Below are positions 57,745 through 64,000 of a stretch of DNA of 64,000 nt, piece by piece. Both the position numbers and the translations under genes were made by a program. This DNA is from Phellopilus nigrolimitatus (taxonomy: Eukaryota > Basidiomycota > Agaricomycetes > Hymenochaetales > Hymenochaetaceae): assembly GCA_021029095.1 (NCBI GenBank), contig JAJOHG010000066.1, positions 1 to 64,000 of the forward strand, written 5' to 3'. A model generated the notes under the pieces. It saw only the letters and a program-made list of their open reading frames with translations. It did no database searches and had not been told where the DNA came from. The stretch's first letter is position 1; each line of letters begins with the position of its first letter.

Positions 57745-59429
57745 GGTTTATAGGTATGTCGGATTTTACATCGACCAGGTGACAAAAATCGAAGAGTTAA
57801 TCGTGCAGAGCCGAGTGAGCGGAAGGAGTCTCCCTTGATTTTGAAAGCCTATAGTAAGTATCGGCGGCGCAGGGCAGTTGAGCGAGAAGTGCTAAAAAGA
57901 CTCTTATTTATGTGATTCATTTGGATGATATGAGTGCGATGGATCAATATCAATCCTTGCATAATTTTAAATCAACGAGCATGAATTCCCGATAACGCGG
58001 AGACGGTGACCAGTCTTTGTTATGGACAAGCCGTCGTCAGCAACTTTATGTATAGAAGCATTTTATTTGGCCTTGTAATTGACCTACGTTCTCACGGTTT
58101 CTCGACTTCGCTGACCTGAGTCTCGAGAGCACATCTGCATCATCCCCTACACTCCTTCGTTACCCAAATTGAAGCGACTCAATGAGGATTTCAGCTCAGA
58201 CTCAAGGTGCCAAAATATCACGTTTTGCACGTTTCTCGCACCTTCGGCTCTCGAATCTGGTGCTCCAGTCCCTGTCCCTCAGTCAACGGTCTTATATGTA
58301 TCCGACACTGCATTTGCACTTCGAAGCATATCTGGACATTACATTACATTTTCTCTCGGTTGAAATTCGAATGCTAAAGCGGGAAATGGCGCGAATCTCC
58401 ATCTACCAGAGGGTGCGTGTCTCACTTTTCAATTTGAAATCAAGCTTTTAGAGTACGGTGAGGAGGCTGTACACGTAAGCAAAGCGATTGGCTGCTTATC
58501 CGCGTCAATTGTTAGTCGCTGACGTTGCCGTTCTCCTTCTCCCTGGCTATGTTTTTCACTTGAGGACGACTAGGATCTTGTTTCTCTCTCATTCCTAGTT
58601 GCTTTATATGCCGACAAAACGAGTCGCCACTTACTCATCCCTGCTTTCCCGCAAAAAATGCCTCGATTATACCGCTGATAGTCTCGTCCGAATGCAATCC
58701 ACCTATTTCAAATTTAAGTGTATTCACTGAGCGCCACCGCAAAGACTCAAAGAGTTATCCATTCGGTATCGTCTGAGCTCTTTGTTCACGATTCGCCTCT
58801 TTTTGTCTACTCCGCTTGTGAATCTCTCTAGATGCTTTATCTATTTGATTGTGGAGGCAGTACCTTCCAGGCTCACCCTCGTCGCCGCGTCATCCGAGAC
58901 ATGTGTCGCTGCTCCCGACCGTGCCCCGCCCTTCTAGTCCTGCAAAGTATCTGCTCTACGGAAGCCAGCCCGACGAGCGTCTATTGTCGAGCCGCCTCCG
59001 CACTTTGAAATTTGTATACTGATTATACCTTCTGGCGGATCCGAATCCAACGGGCTGAAGAATGACTATGGCTCGGATGCTGGCACAAGCCCAAGACTCC
59101 AACGATCACTCCGCTTCTTCGCAATTTGAAAAGAACTCGTACCCCCGTCGCCCGTCAAATTTGCAAATACCGACGCGGATGTGCAGGGTCGAGCTCATTG
59201 TTTGCTCGTCTTTCCGACGGCGAGGAAAATGGAACACAGGAGAAGTGTTATCGGCAGGCGCGTCGCGACTCTTTCGGTGGAGAATTGGTGTCTGCAGGGG
59301 GGAGAGAAAACGTATAAATACAGCCAGCCCGACACAAGTCGACGTTATCTCCAACACCTCTCACCCGACACACCCCACAACCCGCTAACTGCACATCCCA
59401 CGTCTCTCAATCAACCTTACACCTCTGCC
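57745..59429. other. Gene-poor region upstream of the pheromone gene
   Basis: 1.7 kb without a recognisable gene. I looked for further short ORFs ending in a CaaX box and saw none, and no STE3-like receptor exon is visible. Confidence 0.45.
59313..59320 (+). promoter_or_regulatory. TATA box of the pheromone precursor gene
   Basis: tataaata about 110 bp upstream of the ATG, in otherwise mixed-composition sequence. Confidence 0.5.
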
Positions 59430-59660
59430 ATGGACGCTTTCACCCCTATCATCATCCCCTCCTCCACGCAGCGCGATGCCGAGGCGAGCGCACACGTCCC
59501 CGTTTCGCAAGAGGACTCTGGCAGCAGCGGAACGACATACTGCATAGTCGCGCAGGCCCCTTTCGATGCTGGCGCTGGCGCCGAATCCGAAGACCTGGGT
59601 GTGCCAGTCCTCGGCGAGAATGGCGAAGGGGACGGTACGACGTACTGCGTTGTCGCTTAG
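59430..59660 (+). CDS. Putative mating pheromone precursor (CaaX lipopeptide)
   Basis: A single 76-codon ORF with a good context (gccATGgac). It begins MDAFTPIIIPSSTQ, close to the MD(A/S)FT start common in Agaricomycete B-mating-locus pheromone precursors. It ends GDGTTYCVVA, where CVVA is a CaaX farnesylation signal of the type used in this group. The precursor is acidic and lacks a secretory signal, as expected for Ste6-type export. Unusually, an internal copy SGTTYCIVAQ lies about 40 residues earlier. The usual processing pair (ER or similar) before the mature peptide is not obvious; candidates are near GENGEGD. No receptor gene is seen in the window, so this may be a pheromone-like gene outside a mating-type locus. 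Confidence 0.75.
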   Translation: MDAFTPIIIPSSTQRDAEASAHVPVSQEDSGSSGTTYCIVAQAPFDAGAGAESEDLGVPVLGENGEGDGTTYCVVA

Positions 59661-60479
59661 GCGCACTTTTTGATTCCGAGACCTGATCTGTGAGCATCTT
59701 TCGATTTTGTGTCGGCGGTGATCCGGGCTCGTGCTAACGAGTCCATCATAGATTTCGTTTCCTTGTTTGTCTTCGGAGCCGTATGTGGACCTGATTTGTT
59801 TACTGGGTTTGTGTGTCGTACTGTGTGATGTATTTTTTTCACTCTATCTTCTGGCCATTTTCGCGTTGCTTGTCTGTTGTCAGAATGCGCATCGCGCTAT
59901 TCTATACTTGGTTGTGAACTCGGACTAGGTTGTATACATCATGTATTGCTCGTTTGCTGTATCTTTGGACATAGGACTCCCATTGCAGTGAGAAATACGG
60001 ATTACGAGAGAAGCCCTGTCGGTGATCGACGTGCCACACAAGTTCATTCCCCGAGATCTGCGCGGAAATGACGTCGACGCGGGGTATATGACATCCACGC
60101 GCGCTCCCATTGGCCAAACCCCGCTCAGAAATTAGGGTTAGGGTTAATTAGTTTAGAAAGCCTTTTCCTTTTGGGTAATAAAAACTGGAATTCCGTCGTC
60201 AGTGCTCGCCCTCTGCTCGTCATACACTACGTCTCTCATGCGCCTCTCCAAGCCCTCGAAGCGTATATATAATGCGTATAAGGCATACACGCAGTCCCGA
60301 TGCTTGCTCTTCGCCCCCGACTTGTCTCATCCTCCTGCACTCGCGCTCTCGCTCTTCGCCCCCAACTCGCCTATCCTCCTTGTTCGCGCGCGTTCACACT
60401 CGCCCGACGACGTGACCAAGCTGCTACCGTAATCTCAATCTACCACCAACGAACACTTTTTGAAACCCACCGACGCGCA
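59661..60479. other. Intergenic with TATA box of HHE copy 1
   Basis: Contains the pheromone-gene 3' flank, a telomere-like repeat (60132-60146) and a TATA-like tatatataa at 60264-60272 upstream of the hemerythrin gene. The 59980-60480 part is similar to 61680-62090. Confidence 0.55.
60132..60146 (+). repeat. Short interstitial telomere-like repeat
   Basis: TTAGGGTTAGGGTTA, two and a half units of the vertebrate/fungal telomere repeat, lies 334 bp upstream of the hemerythrin start codon. It may be a binding site for a TTAGGG-binding factor or a chance or repair relic. Confidence 0.6.
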
Positions 60480-61279
60480 ATGTCTACACCCGTCGGCACC
60501 GGCACGAGCTCGGGCCCGCTCACGGACAAGATCAAAGAAGACCATCAGGAGGTGCGACTTATTGTCTACTTGGCGCTGCTACTCATGCTCATGTCAATTC
60601 TCTGTTAGATGTACGAGTACCATGACCTGTACAAGAAGGCAGGCGAGCAGGGCGACCGCGACGCTCAGGAGCGCTGGGCGCGCCAGCTTATCTGGGAGGT
60701 CGCGCGGCACGCCGTCGGCGAGGAGATCGTTGTGTACCCGCTCATGGAGAAGCACCTCGGCGCGGAGGGCAGAAAACTCGCGGACCAGGACCGCGCGGAC
60801 CACCAGGTGCGTTATCCTCTGCTTTATCTCCGCACGATGATGCTAAACTACTTGGGTTGTCATCCAGTTTGTGAAAGAGAAGCTCTACAAACTCGAGTCC
60901 CTTACTCCTGGCGCTGCGGACTACAACAGCCTGCTAGACAAGGTCATGGCGCACCTCCACGAGCATAATGATAGCGAGGAGATCAAGGACCTTCCGCTGC
61001 TTGAGCCCGCCATCGGCGCGGACGCCAGCAAGACCGCCGCCACCAGCTTCAGCAGGACGAAGAAATTCGTCCCGACACGGTGCGTTTCTATAATGTTTAT
61101 TTCGAATGACTATTTATGTTCTCTTTGTTGCGGCTATGCTCTGCAGCACGCATCCATCCGCACCGAACAGACCTCCGCTGGAGACACTCGCAGGCTTCCT
61201 CGCCGCGCCGATCGACAAGCTCCAGGATGCATTCTCCAAGTTCCCGACGGAAGAGATGAAGGAGCAAGCGGAGAACTAG
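60480..61279 (+). CDS. Hemerythrin/HHE cation-binding domain protein, copy 1
   Basis: HHE proteins bind a di-iron centre in a four-helix bundle and act in oxygen, metal or nitrosative-stress responses. Exons 60480-60551, 60609-60806, 60868-61079 and 61147-61279 encode 204 aa. Candidate ligands are in KIKEDHQEMYEYHDLYK, ARHAVGEEIVVYPLMEKHLG, DQDRADHQFVKEKL and HLHEHNDSEEIKDLPLLEPA, the usual H...HxxxE...H...HxxxE layout. The C-terminal tail is PLETLAGFLAAPIDKLQDAF. It forms a tandem pair with 62090-62901 and has identical exon lengths. No presequence or membrane segment is seen. The substrate role is unknown. Confidence 0.9.
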
Positions 61280-62089
61280 GACTTGGACAATTTTAATCTT
61301 GGCTCTGAAGTTCCTAAACGATCGTGAAGATGTAAATTATGTTGTAGGATATGACGCTGGTTTTTAGTATTTGAAAGAGCTCTTTCAACTATCGTTATTG
61401 CGGGGTGTGGTTACCGCAGGCATGAAACCTGGGAACTTCCGTTTGGTAATTCAGCACCCGAATACTCGTCGGCTCGGTACGCCTAAGTCGTTGGCGGTAT
61501 CTGTTCTGCGTTAAGCTCAGACTTATTCCTCATTGATGGAAATGCGCATGAGGGTTTCTTCTCCGTAGCATGCACAGCGTGCGCAGTAAGACTTCGCAAG
61601 AAAAACGGTTTTGGGGGGGATTTGTACTGCACAAATTGTGATTCTATTTTCTGCGAGAAACAAATACTCTTTGTACGAATCAGATAAATCCAGGAAGCCT
61701 TTTCCTTTCGGGTACATAATAACTGGAATCCGTCAGTCATTGTGGAATCCAGATAGAACTATTCGCGACTGATTACAGTACCGTGATCGACATGTTACAC
61801 AAGTTCATTCTCCGCGATCTGCATGACACATCCGCATCTACGTGGCCTCCGATTGGCCCATCAATGGCTTCAGCAGCGCTTCAGCTCGTCATGCACTACG
61901 TCTCTCATACGTTTCTGCAGCCTCTAAGCGCTTATATAAGATGCATATAATAAACCTTCATTCAGATAAATAGCAAACTGCCCAATGCTCGCTCTTCGCC
62001 TTCCCTTCTACACCCACCCTTTCTTCGTCGCCGCTGTCTCCTCTCCGTTCCCGCACCGTAGAACGCTATTCGCAACATACAGACTCGCA
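61280..62089. other. Intergenic with duplicated promoter of HHE copy 2
   Basis: The right part resembles the promoter of copy 1, including aagccttttcctttt-like and tctctcat-like blocks and a ttatataagatgcatataa TATA region near 61932-61950. Confidence 0.55.
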
Positions 62090-62901
62090 ATGGACGTTCC
62101 AGACAGTAACAGCACGGCCTCTGGCCCTCTTGCGGATAAGATCAAGAAGGACCACCGGGAGGTGCGCGTGTCTGCCACTCTCCGTCGAACGCGTTTATTC
62201 TTCTATATTGACGCGTGTACGCGCTCCAGATGTATCAGTTCTATAATATGTACAAGCAGGAGGGTGGCAAGGGCGACCGCGATGCGCAGGAGCGCTGAGC
62301 GCGCCAGCTCACCTGGGAGATCGCGCGCCACGCAATTGGCGAGGAACTCGTCGTGTACCCACTCATGGAAAAGCACCTCGGCGTGGAGGGCAAGAAGCTC
62401 GCAGACCAGGATCGCGCGGACCACCAGGCACGAATTCCCTCTTTCCATCCCGGCACAATTTTCCCTTGGTGATGCCGATACATCATGCGTTTGCCCGCAG
62501 TTCGTGAAAGAGCGACTGAACAAGCTCGAGTCGCTCACGCCTGGCGAGGCAGACTACGATAGCCTCTTGGGCACGGTCATGGAGCACCTGAACGAGCACA
62601 ACAACAGCGAGGAGCAGCACGACCTCATGCTCCTCGAGCCGGCGCTCGGCGCGGGCGCCAGCGAGAGCGCCGCCGCGAGTTTCCAGAGGACGAAGCAGTT
62701 CGTCCCGACGCGGCATGTGCTTCGATTCTGAACGTCGTCCTCGTTAAGTTGACTTTGTATGTATGCAGCGCGCACCCGTCTGCCCCGGACCAGCCGCCGA
62801 TGGAGACGCTCGCGGGCCCCCTTGCCGCGCCGATGGACAAGCTCAAGGATGCGTTCTCAAAGTTCCCGACAGACGACATGATGAAACAGGTGAAGAACTA
62901 G
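62090..62901 (+). pseudogene. Hemerythrin/HHE gene copy 2, broken by a nonsense codon
   Basis: Exons align one-to-one with copy 1 (72, 198, 212 and 133 nt: 62090-62161, 62230-62427, 62501-62712, 62769-62901). The product would begin MDVPDSNSTASGPLADKIKK. In exon 2, copy 1 reads GAG CGC TGG GCG (ERWA) and this copy reads GAG CGC TGA GCG, a stop at 62296-62298. Two donors that are GT in copy 1 (60807 and 61080) are GC here (62428 gcacga and 62713 gcatgt). The remaining sequence is open and conserved, so inactivation looks recent. Sequencing error or an annotated alternative is possible for the stop, but the two altered donors support decay. Confidence 0.82.
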
Positions 62902-63074
62902 ACTGGGCGTCAATGTCGATAGAGCCGAGTGCATTGCAGGTCCGCGCAGTTTGCGAACGATGCTATGAAAAGGGATGCTGTAAGATAGAACACTCTGTAT
63001 GAAAGAAGCTGCCTCGAGAAAAACAGTAAAGAGCAAAAGAAGTGAACGTATAAGTACATCTGTTTGTGTGTAGC

Positions 63075-63420
63075 TGCGAGGTGCGCGTGATGCCGGACAT
63101 GCTCGAGATGTTGATCACGCTTGCGCGGTGGCCCGCGCGCGTGCGCGCCGCGGCGGACAGGAGCGGCAGGAAGGCAGCGGTGGTGAAGAAGTAGCCGACG
63201 ACGTTCGTGCGGTACACGTCCTCCCACTCCTGCGCGTCCTCGCGCCATAGCTCCGCCCCAGCTCCTGCGCGCCTTCCTCTGCGTCGCCCTTCTCGACGGT
63301 GCTCGTCTCGCCGCTGACACCGGCATTGTTAACGAGCACGTCGACGTGCTTCTCGCGGCGCGCGACCTCATCGACGAGTGCGCGCACGCTCGCCTTCGAG
63401 GTGATGTCCGCCTGTAGCAA
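63075..63420 (-). pseudogene. Short-chain dehydrogenase/reductase fragment
   Basis: Reverse-strand blocks match classical SDRs: LLQADITSKASVRALVDEVA, then DVLVNNAGVSG (the NNAG motif), then in another frame WREDAQEWEDVYRTNVVGYF and SVINISSMSGITRTSQL with the catalytic-Ser region. A one-base frameshift lies near 63240-63260. The Tyr-x-x-x-Lys catalytic exon and the N-terminal Rossmann exon (TGxxxGIG) are not found on either side. It is therefore a truncated, frameshifted remnant unless part of it lies in unseen introns. Confidence 0.62.
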
Positions 63421-64000
63421 GTGAATGAATGCATCCGGAAATGATAGTTTCCTCTCGTTTCAATTTTTGTAAACCTTCGCATTGTCGAAAACTTAATCGA
63501 ACTTCTTTCAGAAAAATGTTCCGATTCCCATGCGTGAATAGAATAGGATGATCAGACTGAAATTGAGAGTAGAAAAAGTGTTTTGAGAGCAGGCAGGGGA
63601 ACGTTATGAGGATGTGGCTGGCCGCAGGAATAGCTCCGACTCACTCGGCATGTTCGGCTAGCAGAGATGCCGACGCGGGATCGACTTCGGCGTATCCACT
63701 ACTTCAACAAACGCGACTGCGCCTGGTCTTGCAGGCCCAGGGCGGACAGTGGGTTTGGCCTGCGATTCTACCGGCCAACTGATCAAGGACGGCTTAACGC
63801 TCTTGTGAATAGTCTGAGGGAATCGCTCTGTCAATGCCAGCGCGAGGAATTAGCTGATGGTGATGGCGGCGAAGCCTGCAGCGAGGTTGCAGGAGATGCC
63901 TTCCGCAAATGCTACCGCCGCTGGCCTACCTAAAGTGGGCCGGGTTCCGGATTGGTATACGATGTTGGAGGTCGCATCACGGAAAAATGTCTGAATAGAC
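63421..64000. other. Right end, nothing secure
   Basis: A forward 88-codon ORF (63667-63933) has no recognisable domain. No SDR N-terminal exon was found on the reverse strand. Confidence 0.4.

Overview
The window is nuclear DNA of a filamentous basidiomycete, most likely a mushroom-forming Agaricomycete. Genes are dense on both strands and split by many 45-70 nt GT-AG introns (a few GC-AG). The content includes a velvet regulator, a PalI/SUR7 membrane protein, a CaaX-type mating pheromone precursor, secreted carbohydrate-active enzymes and kinase-TPR proteins. I saw no bacterial operon features, no CRISPR array, no complete transposon and no tRNA. Exon models below were built by hand from splice sites and reading-frame phase.

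Layout. 0-6 kb: velvet regulator (5' end outside the window) and an Hpc2/ubinuclein HIR-complex subunit. 6.9-9.7 kb: an uncharacterised serine-rich protein and a doubtful ORF. 9.7-15.2 kb: MET22/HAL2 bisphosphate nucleotidase, a 12-exon SGNH esterase and a glutathione S-transferase. 17.6-24.3 kb: secreted GH30 glucanase, two small unknown genes and an F-box-like protein. 25.4-36.3 kb: a direct segmental duplication with unit order H2A.Z, kinase-TPR (reverse), PalI (reverse). The left block keeps H2A.Z and has lost PalI; the right block keeps PalI and carries a dead H2A.Z. Both blocks keep the kinase-TPR gene, which differs in repeat number. 37.6-47.5 kb: Bbc1/Aim3-like protein, then three mitochondrial genes (ATP14, the IF1 inhibitor INH1, and the RNA polymerase RPO41) and a BTB protein. 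47.5-50.9 kb: histone chaperone RTT106, a U2 snRNA gene and phosphatidylserine decarboxylase. 52-57.7 kb: an unknown gene, DIM1 rRNA dimethylase and an HSL-type esterase. 59.4-64 kb: a putative lipopeptide pheromone precursor, a tandem pair of hemerythrin-domain genes (the second broken) and a broken short-chain dehydrogenase.

Functional themes. Three chromatin genes (Hpc2-like, H2A.Z, Rtt106) lie within 50 kb. The F-ATPase subunit h and F-ATPase inhibitor genes are divergent and share about 190 bp. The most interesting parts are the segmental duplication with reciprocal gene loss and a 317-bp perfectly identical tract, the kinase-TPR genes with near-identical repeats, and the pheromone precursor carrying two copies of its TTYC(I/V)VA core.
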